Source: Nitrospirales bacterium
GTDB lineage: Bacteria; Nitrospirota; Nitrospiria; Nitrospirales; UBA8639
Direction of reading: 5' to 3'
Assembly (NCBI GenBank): GCA_021604005.1
Contig: BQIV01000035.1
Coordinates: 1-50,697 of the forward strand
Length of the DNA stretch: 50,697 nt
Part shown: positions 7,259 through 16,881 of the stretch, one piece after another
How positions within the stretch are numbered: the first letter of the stretch is position 1
How the letters are laid out: the number at the start of each line of letters is the position of its first letter
Position numbers and translations under genes: made by a program
Notes under the pieces: model-generated
What the model saw: only the letters and a program-made list of their open reading frames with translations
The model's database searches: none
What the model was told of the DNA's origin: nothing

Positions 7259-8437
7259 ATGAGCGAACTCAAGATTGATCCACACTACCTGACGAACATT
7301 CTTCAACTTTTACTTGCGACTCCAAGTCCGACAGGGTATACCGATCAGATTGTTCACGTGGTATCGGATGAACTCAAGCAATTAGGGATTCCCTTTGAAC
7401 TCACACGGCGAGGGGCCATTCGTGCCACGATGGAAGGGAAGGTCCGTACGCCGGATCGAGCGATTGTCGCGCATCTGGATACGTTGGGAGCCATGGTCAA
7501 ATGGTTGAAGAGCAATGGCCGGCTGGGGATTGTGCCAATTGGAAGTTGGTCCAGTCGATTTGCCGAAGGCTGCCGAGTGACGCTGTTTACCGAAACCGGA
7601 ATGTATCGCGGCACAATTTTACCATTGAAGGCGTCTGGACATACCTATGGTGACGAAATCGACACGCAACCTGTGTCGTGGAAAAATGTTGAAGTTCGTC
7701 TTGATGAAGCCATCGCAGATGATGGCGTGTTTATTCAGCCGTTATCGACCGAACAGGATCTTCGTGCCCTTGGAATCAATATTGGAGATTTCATTGCGAT
7801 TGATCCGTCTACGGAATTGGGGCCCAATGGGTTTATTAATTCCCGACATTTGGATGATAAAGCCGGAGTCGCCACGATTCTGGCCGCGGCCAAAGCTATT
7901 CTTGATTCCGGATCGGCACTGCCGGTGGATTGTCATCTCCTCTTTACCATTTCTGAAGAGGTGGGGTCCGGGGCCTCTGCCGTTCTGCATGGCGATGTTG
8001 CCGAAATGGTCACGATTGATAATGGGACCCCTGCCCCCTTTCAGGCGTCCAGCGAATTTGGAGTGACCATTGCCATGGCCGATTCAGCCGGGCCTTTCGA
8101 TTATCATTTAGTTCGTCGTCTTATTGCACTGTGTTCGGAGCACACCATCCCGTTTCAGCGCGACATTTTTTGTGAGTACCGAAGCGACAGTGCGTCTGCG
8201 GTGGAAGCGGGAAACGATATTCGAACAGCGCTGATCACGTTCGGTGTGGATTCTTCCCATGGATATGAACGCACCCATGTAAGTTCACTGAATGCTATTG
8301 CCAAATTACTCGCTATCTATATGCGGAGCGAACCGGTGTTTTGGAGAGATCGGGATACGTTGGGAGCCGTCAGCGATTTCTCTACGCAACCGATTGAAGA
8401 AGCCTCTTTTCCGACGGCTCACGAGGAAGGCAGATAA
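7259..8437 (+). CDS. M42-family peptidase of the NAGGN osmoprotectant system
   Basis: The 392-residue protein is a dinuclear-metal aminopeptidase of family M42. Metal-ligand and catalytic motifs are visible: AHLDTLGAM (His, Asp), HLDDKAG (bridging Asp), SEEVGSG (catalytic Glu pair) and a late SHGYERTH with His. A member of this family accompanies the NAGGN synthesis genes in other bacteria, where it may process or recycle the dipeptide; its exact substrate is not known to me. ATG 7259 is preferred because AAGGA lies 6 bp before it; GTG 7241 has no such site. It begins 29 bp after the synthetase gene. Confidence 0.9.
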   Translation: MSELKIDPHYLTNILQLLLATPSPTGYTDQIVHVVSDELKQLGIPFELTRRGAIRATMEGKVRTPDRAIVAHLDTLGAMVKWLKSNGRLGIVPIGSWSSRFAEGCRVTLFTETGMYRGTILPLKASGHTYGDEIDTQPVSWKNVEVRLDEAIADDGVFIQPLSTEQDLRALGINIGDFIAIDPSTELGPNGFINSRHLDDKAGVATILAAAKAILDSGSALPVDCHLLFTISEEVGSGASAVLHGDVAEMVTIDNGTPAPFQASSEFGVTIAMADSAGPFDYHLVRRLIALCSEHTIPFQRDIFCEYRSDSASAVEAGNDIRTALITFGVDSSHGYERTHVSSLNAIAKLLAIYMRSEPVFWRDRDTLGAVSDFSTQPIEEASFPTAHEEGR

Positions 8438-8466
8438 CCTCAAGTGTAGAAAACAAACACTCACGT

Positions 8467-10290
8467 GTGCAACATTCGTCATCACCACCTACCCCGGCTT
8501 TCCCGATTCCTGATACCACCAACCCACAGTTGACACTGCGAGCCATTGCGACGGGAATGGTCTTGGGAGCCCTTCTGACTCCGTGTAATATTTATAGTGG
8601 GCTGAAGATCGGCTGGACATTTAATATGTCGATTACGGCCGCGCTTCTCAGCTTTGCCTTTTGGAAAGTGTTTGAAACCACCGCGCATACCAGAAGCTGG
8701 GGGCTTCTCGAAAATAATATCAACCAAACTACCGCTTCCTCGGCTGCATCGATTATCTCGTCAGGGTTGGTCGCACCCATCCCAGCGTTAGCCATGCTGA
8801 CCGGTGAGCAATTGCCGTGGTCTATGTTGTCGGTCTGGGTATTTTCCGTGAGTCTCATCGGGATTGTGGTTGCGATCGGTCTACGGCAACAGATGCTTCT
8901 TCGTGACCAATTGCCGTTTCCTGCTGGAGTGGCCACGGCTGAAACCGTGAAGGAAATCTATGGAAAAGGCGGAGAGGCCTTCGCTCGCGTCAAAGTTCTG
9001 TTGACAGCTGCAGGAATAGCCGGACTGCTGAAAGGGATCAACGAAGCGATTGTGACGATTCCCAAATTTTCCGTTGAGTGGGCCATGCCAGTAAAGGGAA
9101 TGCTTAAGGGTGCGGGGCTTTCGAAAATCTCGCTGAGTAATCTTGGGTTCGTTCTTGATCCCTCACTGTTAATGATCGGATTTGGGACCATTATCGGTAT
9201 GCGCGCAGGGCTCTCTCTCCTTATCGGAGCAATTCTCGCCTGGGGGATTATAGGCCCATGGGTCTTAATTGAAGGGTGGATTCCAACGGAACAGCTGCAT
9301 GCAACCGGCTATTGGTTTGGTCCGATGGTGGAATGGCTACTGTGGCCGGGGGTCACCATGATGGTCATGGCATCACTGACATCGTTTGTGTGTTCATGGC
9401 GAGGGATTATTTCCCAGAATCTAGAAAAACGAATGAATACGACTATTCCTTCCTTCCAACAGAACCTGTCTGAAGTGTCGCGCCGGTGGTTTCTCTCCGG
9501 TCTTGGGGCCTCCCTGGTATTCGCGGTGTTGACGCAAGTGATATTTTTTCACATTTCATGGGTTCTTGCCGTGTTCGCAGTTCTGTTGACATTTGTCTTG
9601 GCCATCGTCGCGGCACGGGTTTCAGGAGAAACCGGCATCACGCCGATCGGTGCCATGGGGAAAGTGACACAACTGACCTTTGGCTTGCTGAATCCTGGCA
9701 ACGTGACGAGTAACTTGATGGCCGGCAATGTGACGGGAGGGGCAGCGGGTCAATGTGCGGATTTGCTTCATGACCTGAAAACGGGATTGCTGATCGGAGC
9801 CTCTCCCCGTTTTCAAGCACTGGCGCAGGTCTTCGGAGTGTTAACTGGATCGCTGGTGGGCAGTGCGGTCTATCTAGTGTTAATTCCAGACCCCCAAACG
9901 ATGTTGCTCACGGTCGAATGGCCAGCGCCTGCGGTGGCAACCTGGAAAGCCGTAGCCGAAGTATTCCAGCAAGGCATTGAGAGTATTCCTCCGGGAAGTT
10001 TGATGGCGATGCTGATCGCCGGCTTTGTGGGAGTAGGAATGGTTCTACTTACCGAAAGCCTGTCTCCACATATCAGTAAATGGTTTCCCAGTGCCTCGAC
10101 GATGGGGCTTGCCTTTGTGATTCCTGCCTGGAATTCACTGTCCCTTTTTCTTGGTGCACTTCTTGGTGCATTCCTGATGAACTATGCCAAAACCTGGTCG
10201 GAGCGATTTCTCATGGCGTTGGCGGCTGGGCTTGTCGCTGGTGAAAGTCTGGCAGGTGTGACGAGCATACTGCTGACAATTCTTTTTTAA
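8467..10290 (+). CDS. OPT family oligopeptide transporter
   Basis: The 607-residue polytopic membrane protein has roughly 14 hydrophobic segments and OPT/YSL-type motifs: NIYSGLKIGWTFNMSITAA near the N-terminus, LPFPAGVATAETVKEIYG near residue 150 and SGETGITPIGAMGKVTQL near 390. OPT proteins move small peptides or metal chelates with protons. It begins only 29 bp after the M42 peptidase, so it is likely the last gene of the NAGGN operon. A role in moving the NAGGN dipeptide or its breakdown products is inference from this position. The start is GTG 8467, with no strong ribosome-binding site; no better start is visible upstream of the first helix. Confidence 0.88.
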   Translation: MQHSSSPPTPAFPIPDTTNPQLTLRAIATGMVLGALLTPCNIYSGLKIGWTFNMSITAALLSFAFWKVFETTAHTRSWGLLENNINQTTASSAASIISSGLVAPIPALAMLTGEQLPWSMLSVWVFSVSLIGIVVAIGLRQQMLLRDQLPFPAGVATAETVKEIYGKGGEAFARVKVLLTAAGIAGLLKGINEAIVTIPKFSVEWAMPVKGMLKGAGLSKISLSNLGFVLDPSLLMIGFGTIIGMRAGLSLLIGAILAWGIIGPWVLIEGWIPTEQLHATGYWFGPMVEWLLWPGVTMMVMASLTSFVCSWRGIISQNLEKRMNTTIPSFQQNLSEVSRRWFLSGLGASLVFAVLTQVIFFHISWVLAVFAVLLTFVLAIVAARVSGETGITPIGAMGKVTQLTFGLLNPGNVTSNLMAGNVTGGAAGQCADLLHDLKTGLLIGASPRFQALAQVFGVLTGSLVGSAVYLVLIPDPQTMLLTVEWPAPAVATWKAVAEVFQQGIESIPPGSLMAMLIAGFVGVGMVLLTESLSPHISKWFPSASTMGLAFVIPAWNSLSLFLGALLGAFLMNYAKTWSERFLMALAAGLVAGESLAGVTSILLTILF

Positions 10291-10641
10291 TACGTAGGTG
10301 TTTTGTTCGTCGCGTTTGGTAGTCAAACGAACGCCGAGTTTTCGGCATCTGCCGAAATATCGGCAGCTAGGTGTACATATAGCCTGGCAATTAAGATAAT
10401 CTATTCGTGAGAGCGATATGTTAAGCCCTGTTTACAATAACGTAAAACCTCTATGCTAGAATCTTTCTTTTGGAACAACCTTTGCTGTTTCTTTGAATGA
10501 AGGCGTGAAAGGGAACAATGCTCATAGGTATCTTGCTATCTTGGAAAACGAAGTGGAGATAGCGAGAGATGCCAAAGTACATAATTTATGTCGGGATGTG
10601 GTGATAGAGTCATGTCTCTCAAATTCAAAAGGATATAGTTC
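10291..10641. other. Intergenic region with two hairpins between the OPT gene and the efflux genes
   Basis: Two inverted repeats lie here: CGTTTG-GTAGT-CAAACG (about 10313-10329) right after the OPT gene, and CTGCCGA-AATA-TCGGCAG (10349-10366). Neither is followed by a proper T-run, so they are weak terminator candidates at best. The rest carries no supported gene. The promoter for the efflux adaptor should lie between about 10400 and 10630. Confidence 0.45.
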
Positions 10642-11763
10642 GTGAGTCGTCGTGGTTGGATTGGATCTTTTCTCATCCTTGTCATCCTTGTCGCTGTCGG
10701 CATAAGCCTGACTGCGTGGAAATATGCATCTATACAGGAAACCCGAGCCAATGCAGCTAATCAACTGGAGCCGATTGAGTCGGTAGAGGCTGCAACGGCG
10801 CGGGAATACGCCTATCAAGCGACGACTACCTCGATTGGAACGGTCTTGGCTCTACGTTCCATCACGCTGCGTAATGAATTGTCGGGAACCGTTCGCCGGG
10901 TGAGGCTCGTTCCGGGACAAGTCGTTGAGGCAGGTACATTGCTGGTTGCGCTTGACGTGTCTGTCGAGCGAGCCGAATTGAAAGCGCAAATAGCGCAGGC
11001 ATCTCTGGCGAAGAGGGTGTTAAACCGCAGGCGGTTCTTGAGTCACGATCTTGCCACGTCTCAGGAAGAGGTCGATCGTGCGCGGGCGGACCTTGATGTT
11101 GCCCTGGCGCAAATCGCTCGCACCAAGGCCATCATCGCCCGTAAAACTATTCGCGCTCCATTCCGTGCGCGTATAGGGATAGCCGATGTGCATCCGGGTC
11201 AATACCTCAATGAGGGGACGCAGCTCACGACACTGCAAGGGGTCGACGATGCCGTGCACGTAGACTTTACGGTCCCGCAGCAGGTTGCGGCAGGCTTGCG
11301 GAAAGGTGAGTCTGTTGAGGTATTTGTTGCCGGTGCCCCATCATCGATTCAGGCCCAGATCGTCGCCCTCGACGCGCGGGTCGACCCTGCGACACGCAAC
11401 GCCATGGTGCGTGCGAGAATCATGCATGCGGTGAATATGCCGACTCCAGGTGCCTCCGTTCGCGTCCATGTCCCTGTCGGTTTGCCGCGTACAGCCGTCA
11501 CGGTTCCTGTGAGTGGTCTGAGAAAGGGGCCTGAAGGGGATCAAGTGTTCGTACTTGCACCGGATAAGGACGAGAAATTGCGAGGGTATGTGCGTCGGGT
11601 TGCTGCCGGCGGAATGGTTGGCGATGAGATTGTGATTTACTCTGGGTTGTCCGCCGGTGAACGAATCGCGGCTTCAGGGTCATTCAAGTTACGTGATGGC
11701 GTGTTGGTTGCCGTGGTTAATGACCCTGAGGATGTGCGCCAACACAATCAAGGGAACCTCTAA
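10642..11763 (+). CDS. RND efflux periplasmic adaptor (membrane fusion protein)
   Basis: The 373-residue protein has an N-terminal membrane anchor (about residues 6-25), a lipoyl/barrel-sandwich half-motif (LSGTVRRVRLVPGQVVEAGTLLVALD near 78-105), an alpha-hairpin (about 110-165), the second lipoyl half (KTIRAPFRARIGIADVHPGQ near 170) and beta-barrel domains to the end. Adaptors of this type link an inner-membrane RND pump to an outer-membrane channel. The GTG start at 10642 follows AAAAGGA by 7 bp. It precedes the RND pump gene by 368 bp. No outer-membrane factor is encoded nearby. The transported substrate cannot be told from sequence. Confidence 0.9.
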   Translation: MSRRGWIGSFLILVILVAVGISLTAWKYASIQETRANAANQLEPIESVEAATAREYAYQATTTSIGTVLALRSITLRNELSGTVRRVRLVPGQVVEAGTLLVALDVSVERAELKAQIAQASLAKRVLNRRRFLSHDLATSQEEVDRARADLDVALAQIARTKAIIARKTIRAPFRARIGIADVHPGQYLNEGTQLTTLQGVDDAVHVDFTVPQQVAAGLRKGESVEVFVAGAPSSIQAQIVALDARVDPATRNAMVRARIMHAVNMPTPGASVRVHVPVGLPRTAVTVPVSGLRKGPEGDQVFVLAPDKDEKLRGYVRRVAAGGMVGDEIVIYSGLSAGERIAASGSFKLRDGVLVAVVNDPEDVRQHNQGNL

Positions 11764-12131
11764 AAACCGTCCCTTTCCGCGATGGCGGCGTCAGCCGCGT
11801 GCTCAAATCCTCATGTCTTGGCTACCTACGATCAAAATAGCAAGAGCTCACTCCCCTCACACAATGGAGGGTTCATCAGTGTAGTGAGAGGCGTCCCACT
11901 ATTGTAGCCAAGGCTCAGGGCAGTGGCCTTGGGCACGATGGGTCAGAGGGCAGACGGCACTGCCATCTTTCCTGTGTTGGGATGGCTTCTCCTTTACGCG
12001 AGAACGATAACAGGTGCCCAAGTTCCGCGCGCGGCTTCCTTGCCCTTACGAAAAAATCCTGGTTTTTAGGGTTACCCTCAAGGAATCGGAAGTCAGTAAG
12101 CCAAGTTAATTCATGCGGCCAGGTTGTTACC
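11764..12131. other. Long spacer between efflux adaptor and pump genes
   Basis: This 368-bp stretch has no supported gene; the pump frame is open back to 11982 but without family-like sequence. It holds a hairpin CCAAGGC...GCCTTGG near 11908-11932 and a second GGCA...TGCC pair shortly after. Adaptor and pump genes are normally nearly adjacent, so an internal promoter, an attenuator or a decayed gene could be here. Confidence 0.5.
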
Positions 12132-15100
12132 ATGCGCTCATTTACCGACGTTTTCATTAAACATCCAGTCTTGGCCGTGGTTGTTAATCTGGTCATTGTG
12201 CTCGTGGGCTGGCGATCGCTCACAGCCCTTCCGGTGCAACAGTACCCGAAGATTGAGAGTTCATCGGTCATCATCACAACGGTCTACTACGGCGCGAGTG
12301 CTGAAACCGTTCGTGGATTTCTGACCACCCCGATCGAGCATGTCGTGTCGGCCATAAGCGGTGTTGATTATGTCGAGTCAACAAGCCGTGCAGGCATTAG
12401 TACCGTCACGGTGCATTTAACGCTCAATCACGACAGTACGGCGGCGCTGGCTGAGGTCACGGCTCGTCTCCAACAAGTCCGTGCGGAACTGCCAACAGAT
12501 GCTGAACCGCCGGTCATCGAAGTCCAACGTGCCGATCGGCCCTATGCGTCGTTTTATCTGAGCTTCACGTCTTCAGAACGTAGCGTACCGGCCATCACCG
12601 ATTGGCTCTTGCGTACATTGCAGCCGCAACTGGCGACCCTTTCCGGAGTGCAGCGTGTGACGATTGAAGGTGGCCGCCAGATCGCCATGCGCGTGTGGAT
12701 CGACCCCGATCGTCTTGCTGCGCTGAATCTCTCGCCCGGCGATGTCCAGGAAGCCTTGCGGCGAAATAATTACCTAGCTGCCGTTGGCCGGACGAAAGGC
12801 AACCTTGTGCAGGTCAACCTGCTTGCGAACACCGATCTTCGCTCAACCGACGAGTTTAAAAATCTGATCATCGCCGAACGTGGAGATGCCATAGTCCGTT
12901 TGAGCGATGTCGCGCGAGTCGAGCTTGGTGCAGAGGAAGCCGAGATGGTCGCGAAGTACAACACGACAGAAGGGGTGTATTTGGGAGTGTGGCCGTTGGT
13001 CGGTTCGAATGAAATTGAAGTCGCCCATGGGTTGCGTGCCGAAATGGAACGCATCCGTCCGACATTGCCGCAAGACATCGATATGCGGCTGGTTTGGGAC
13101 GGTACGATGTTTATGGAGAATGCCCTGAAAGAGATTACGAAGACACTCGGTGAGACCATCTTGATTGTGGCGCTCGTCGTGTTCCTGTTCATGGGGTCAG
13201 CGCGTACCGCGCTTGTGCCGCTTGTCGCCATGCCGGTCTCCCTGATTGGGGCAGCCATGTTTATGGTGCTGTTTGGTTTCAGTTTGAATCTCCTAACAAT
13301 TCTGGCAATCGTGCTGGCTGTCGGTCTTGTCGTCGATGATGCGATTGTCGTCGTTGAGAATGTGGAACGGCATGTACGCTTGGGTAAGTCTCGAGTCGAA
13401 GCGGCGTTGGCCGGTGCACGTGAATTACTCGGTCCGATTGTGGCCATGACGATTACGCTTGCGACTGTCTATGCGCCTATCGGCTTTCAGGGAGGTCTGA
13501 CCGGCTCGTTGTTCCTGGAGTTTGCCATCACACTTGCTGCAGCGGTTGTGCTCTCGGGCATTGTGGCCGTAACGCTGTCGCCGGTGATGAGTTCGCGTTT
13601 TGTGCATCCGCAGGGCCAGGAAAGCCGGCTGACGATATTGGTCAATTGTGGTTTCGAGCGTGTTCGCCGTGGGTATGCGAAACTACTCGACGGTGCCTTG
13701 GAGATCCGCTGGGCCATCGTGCTGGCTTCATTGCTTGTCATGCTTGCGGCATTGCCACTGTACACGTTTTCGCGTCAAGAACTGGCACCGGTTGAGGACC
13801 AGAGCCATATCAGTCTGTTTCTAGAAGCTTCGCCGGATTCAACCGTGGAAGCAAGCAATCGTGATTCGTTGAAAGTGGTACACGCGATCACATCGTTTCC
13901 CGAGGCTGAGTTCATGTGGTCACTCACGACGAATTGGGGAGGGTTCGGCGGTATGGTCACAAAGGATTGGAGTGAACGCGCTCGCTCGACAGAAGAATTA
14001 TTCGGGGAGGTGTTTGGCGCGGTGTCGCAGGTCCCAGGCCTTCGAGTCTTTCCTCGTCTTGACCCGCCGTTGCCAACTCCCGGTCAATACGACATCGAAC
14101 TGGTTCTACAGAGCGATTTTCCAGCCGAACAGATGCTTGAGACAACCGCAGCGGTACTCGATGCAGGATGGCAAAGCGGGAAGTTGTTGTATGTGGACTC
14201 CGATTTGAAAATCGATCTCCCTGAGGCGCGTGTTGTCCTTGACCGTGAGCGCCTCGCCGATCTCGGACTTGACCTGGCCACCGTTGGGCAAGAGCTCGGG
14301 ACGCTGCTCGGTGGTGCATACGTCAATCGATTCAATTTCTTTGACCGTAGTTATAAAGTCATTCCACAAATCGGCGATGCCGATCGCGCCACCGTTGGAC
14401 CCTTGCTCGACGTGAAGATCAAAACGCCGTCTGGCGAGTTGGTGCCCGTCTCCACGTTCACGCATATCGAATCGAACACGGCCCCACGCACGTTGAATCG
14501 GTTTCAGCAGCGCAATGCCGTTCGGATCTTTGGCGGGGTGAAACCCGGCGTCACCAAGGAGGAAGGCTTGCGTGTGCTTGAGGATGCGGCGTTAGCGACG
14601 AAAGGGCCGCGTCTTGTGCTTGATCACGCGGGGGAGTCTCGGCAAATCCGTCACGAAGTGTCGGCGCTGACCGTGACGCTTGGATTTGCAGTGCTTCTCA
14701 TCTATCTGGTCCTTGCAGCTCAGTTCCACAGCTTCCGAGATCCGCTCATTGTGTTGTTAGGCTCTGTGCCACTCGCCATCTCTGGAGCATTGGTGTGTAG
14801 CTTTTTGGATCTCACCACCATCAACATTTACTCGCAAGTCGGGTTGATTACCCTGGTGGGCCTGATCGCAAAAAATGGAATTCTCATCGTGGAATTTGCG
14901 AATACGCTACAGGAGCGTGGGCTCGAGAAAATGGCGGCGTTGCGCGAAGCATCCCTCACGCGGCTACGGCCGGTGCTGATGACGTCGGCAGCGACGGTGT
15001 TTGGTCACCTTCCGCTCATTCTGGTTTCCGGACCAGGATCTGCAGCTAGGTATAGCATCGGGACCGTGTTGATTACGGGTATGACGGTCGGCACATTTTT

Positions 15101-15224
15101 TACGTTGTTTGTTGTCCCTGTATTCTACTCGCTGATTGCGTCTCAACATCAGCCGAATTCAATGCATGAGAATCTTGAGGGCAAGGGACTCCTGCTGGCA
15201 GGAAATCATGAGCGAAATCAATAA
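12132..15224 (+). CDS. RND family efflux pump, inner-membrane permease
   Basis: The 1030-residue protein begins MRSFTDVFIKHPVLAVVVN, the first helix of hydrophobe/amphiphile-type RND pumps, and has the full double repeat of membrane bundles and periplasmic loops. The proton-relay residues are present: the Asp pair in GLVVDDAIVVVEN (TM4) and the Lys in LIAKNGILIVEF (TM10). It exchanges protons for export of hydrophobic or toxic compounds together with the adaptor at 10642. ATG 12132 is chosen by family alignment, with AGG upstream; the frame is open to 11982 but that extension looks random. The C-terminus is close to the usual length. Confidence 0.92.
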   Translation: MRSFTDVFIKHPVLAVVVNLVIVLVGWRSLTALPVQQYPKIESSSVIITTVYYGASAETVRGFLTTPIEHVVSAISGVDYVESTSRAGISTVTVHLTLNHDSTAALAEVTARLQQVRAELPTDAEPPVIEVQRADRPYASFYLSFTSSERSVPAITDWLLRTLQPQLATLSGVQRVTIEGGRQIAMRVWIDPDRLAALNLSPGDVQEALRRNNYLAAVGRTKGNLVQVNLLANTDLRSTDEFKNLIIAERGDAIVRLSDVARVELGAEEAEMVAKYNTTEGVYLGVWPLVGSNEIEVAHGLRAEMERIRPTLPQDIDMRLVWDGTMFMENALKEITKTLGETILIVALVVFLFMGSARTALVPLVAMPVSLIGAAMFMVLFGFSLNLLTILAIVLAVGLVVDDAIVVVENVERHVRLGKSRVEAALAGARELLGPIVAMTITLATVYAPIGFQGGLTGSLFLEFAITLAAAVVLSGIVAVTLSPVMSSRFVHPQGQESRLTILVNCGFERVRRGYAKLLDGALEIRWAIVLASLLVMLAALPLYTFSRQELAPVEDQSHISLFLEASPDSTVEASNRDSLKVVHAITSFPEAEFMWSLTTNWGGFGGMVTKDWSERARSTEELFGEVFGAVSQVPGLRVFPRLDPPLPTPGQYDIELVLQSDFPAEQMLETTAAVLDAGWQSGKLLYVDSDLKIDLPEARVVLDRERLADLGLDLATVGQELGTLLGGAYVNRFNFFDRSYKVIPQIGDADRATVGPLLDVKIKTPSGELVPVSTFTHIESNTAPRTLNRFQQRNAVRIFGGVKPGVTKEEGLRVLEDAALATKGPRLVLDHAGESRQIRHEVSALTVTLGFAVLLIYLVLAAQFHSFRDPLIVLLGSVPLAISGALVCSFLDLTTINIYSQVGLITLVGLIAKNGILIVEFANTLQERGLEKMAALREASLTRLRPVLMTSAATVFGHLPLILVSGPGSAARYSIGTVLITGMTVGTFFTLFVVPVFYSLIASQHQPNSMHENLEGKGLLLAGNHERNQ

Positions 15225-15420
15225 CGACAGGAGACCGGGAGTTTCTCGCCTAATTCTTGATACCCTTGTGGTTGATTGCCTTATAAAGTTTAGAGAGTGA
15301 GAGACACTGATGATTAAGTATAGGATCACGCTTCACATATCCGTAGGAACGACTCCTTGTTGTCTGCATGTGTGAAGTCTCTCCCTGGTGTTTAGTCTCT
15401 TATCGAGAGGCGCTTTCAGA
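15225..15420. other. Intergenic region upstream of the ECF sigma factor
   Basis: It has no gene. An exact TGTCGA-N16-CGAC element like those before the YCII genes is not present here, so the sigma factor gene does not show the obvious autoregulated promoter that its targets have. Confidence 0.45.
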
Positions 15421-16677
15421 ATGAGTGACGGTACGATCAAACAGGTAAGCGAAGTGGTGGATGAGATCTACCGCTCGGAATCGCGTCAGGTCCTCGCAAC
15501 CTTGATCCGGCTCCTTGGAGATTTTGACACTGCAGAAGAAGCACTTCACGAAGCCTTTGCCGTAGCTGTCGATCAATGGTCGCGTGATGGTGTGCCGGCC
15601 AATCCGCGGGCCTGGCTTGTGTCGACTGGCCGTTTCAAGGCTATCGACGGTATGCGTCGGCGCGCTCGGTTCGACGCATCCCTGGTAGAACTCGCCAAGC
15701 AATTAGAATCCCAATTCAGTACAAGTCACGTTGAAGAGCGTGAAGACGAGATCGTCGAAGACGATAGGTTGCGGTTGATCTTTACCTGCTGTCATCCCGC
15801 CCTCTCGTCCGAGGCGCAAATCGCGATGACGCTACGCGAAATTTGCGGCCTCACGACTGAGGAAATCGCGTGTGCGTTTCTCACGAAGCCTTCCACCGTC
15901 GCTCAGCGAATCGTACGTGCCAAGGCAAAGATTCGTGAGGCGCGCATTCCCTATGAAGTGCCGTCAGAGAAAGAACTACCGGATCGACTCGATGCAGTCC
16001 TGCGAGTCATGTATCTGGTATTCAATGAAGGGTATTCTGCATCGTTGGGTGAGTCGCTCACGCGGCATGATTTGTCCAGTGAAGCCATCCGCCTGGGACG
16101 ATTGTTGATCGAATTGCTCCCCGAGCCTGAAGCGTTGGGGCTGTTAGCGCTCATGTTGTTACACGATTCGCGGCGCAAGACCCGGACCTCGCCGTCGGGC
16201 GAGCTCGTTCTTCTGGAAGATCAGGATCGGTCACTGTGGAACCGTGAGCAAATCACGGAAGGACTTTCATTGGTGCAGCAAGCAATATCGAGGGGGGTGG
16301 TTGGTTCCTACACGCTTCAAGCTGCGATTGCAGCGATACATGCACAAGCGAGCCGCTCAGTCGAGACGGATTGGACTCAAATCATCGGACTCTATGACCT
16401 GTTGATGCAGGTTGAGCCATCGCCTGTCATCGAATTGAATCGTGCGGTTGCCGTCGCGATGCGCGACGGTCCATTGGTTGGCTTATCCCTTATCGACGCC
16501 ATCCTAGCCCGTGGAGACCTGCAGAACTATCACTTGGTGCATGCGGCGCGGGCGGATCTCTGCCGGCGGCTCGAGCGAACGGCAGAAGCCCGAGTCTCAT
16601 ATGAGCGAGCCCTGAGCCTCACGAAACAGGATCCCGAACGGCGGTTTCTTCATCGACGATTGACTGAGTTGAGGTGA
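15421..16677 (+). CDS. ECF sigma factor with C-terminal TPR-like extension (ECF42-type)
   Basis: The 418-residue protein has sigma region 2 at about residues 10-85 (LLGDFDTAEEALHEAFAVAV; RAWLVSTGRFKAIDGMRRRAR), region 4 at about 115-175 (ALREICGLTTEEIACAFL-type, here MTLREICGLTTEEIACAFL) and a long helical C-terminal domain of about 240 residues (HDSRRKTR, VGSYTLQAAIAAIHA, PVIELNRAVAV). This layout is that of ECF42 sigma factors, which lack an anti-sigma gene and occur beside DGPF/YCII proteins. Three such proteins follow here. The start ATG 15421 has GAGAGG upstream. The C-terminal domain is thought in this family to be needed for activity; the signal is unknown. Confidence 0.92.
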   Translation: MSDGTIKQVSEVVDEIYRSESRQVLATLIRLLGDFDTAEEALHEAFAVAVDQWSRDGVPANPRAWLVSTGRFKAIDGMRRRARFDASLVELAKQLESQFSTSHVEEREDEIVEDDRLRLIFTCCHPALSSEAQIAMTLREICGLTTEEIACAFLTKPSTVAQRIVRAKAKIREARIPYEVPSEKELPDRLDAVLRVMYLVFNEGYSASLGESLTRHDLSSEAIRLGRLLIELLPEPEALGLLALMLLHDSRRKTRTSPSGELVLLEDQDRSLWNREQITEGLSLVQQAISRGVVGSYTLQAAIAAIHAQASRSVETDWTQIIGLYDLLMQVEPSPVIELNRAVAVAMRDGPLVGLSLIDAILARGDLQNYHLVHAARADLCRRLERTAEARVSYERALSLTKQDPERRFLHRRLTELR

Positions 16678-16807
16678 GATGGCCTTTCATGTTCAAGACG
16701 TTTCTCTCTTTTCGAAATATTTCACTCCATTCTGATCGACTACATTTAGTATCTGTTTGCCGTCGACATACCACATATCATTGAGTCGTTCTTTCTGGGT
16801 GAGCCCA

Positions 16808-16833
16808 TGTCGATTTTGGCTTATTCGCACGAC
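16808..16833 (+). promoter_or_regulatory. Candidate ECF42 promoter before YCII gene 1
   Basis: TGTCGA (16808-16813), a 16-bp spacer and CGAC (16830-16833). The flanks CATGTCGATTTTGG and CGACTATCTC resemble those of the element before YCII gene 2. From memory, the motif reported for ECF42 sigma factors is TGTCGA with CG(A/T)C. Confidence 0.72.
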
Positions 16834-16881
16834 TATCTCATGAACACGTTTTTTTCCTAACCTTATCGGAGGCTCCAAGCT

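Noticed and set aside
11982-12131. Upstream extension of the RND pump to 11982
   Set aside because: Homologues begin at the first helix (MRSFTDVFIKHP); the extension has no signal or domain.
12770-13447. Long minus-strand frame inside the RND pump gene
   Set aside because: It is an antisense shadow, rich in Thr, Ser and Arg, without a ribosome-binding site or recognisable domain.
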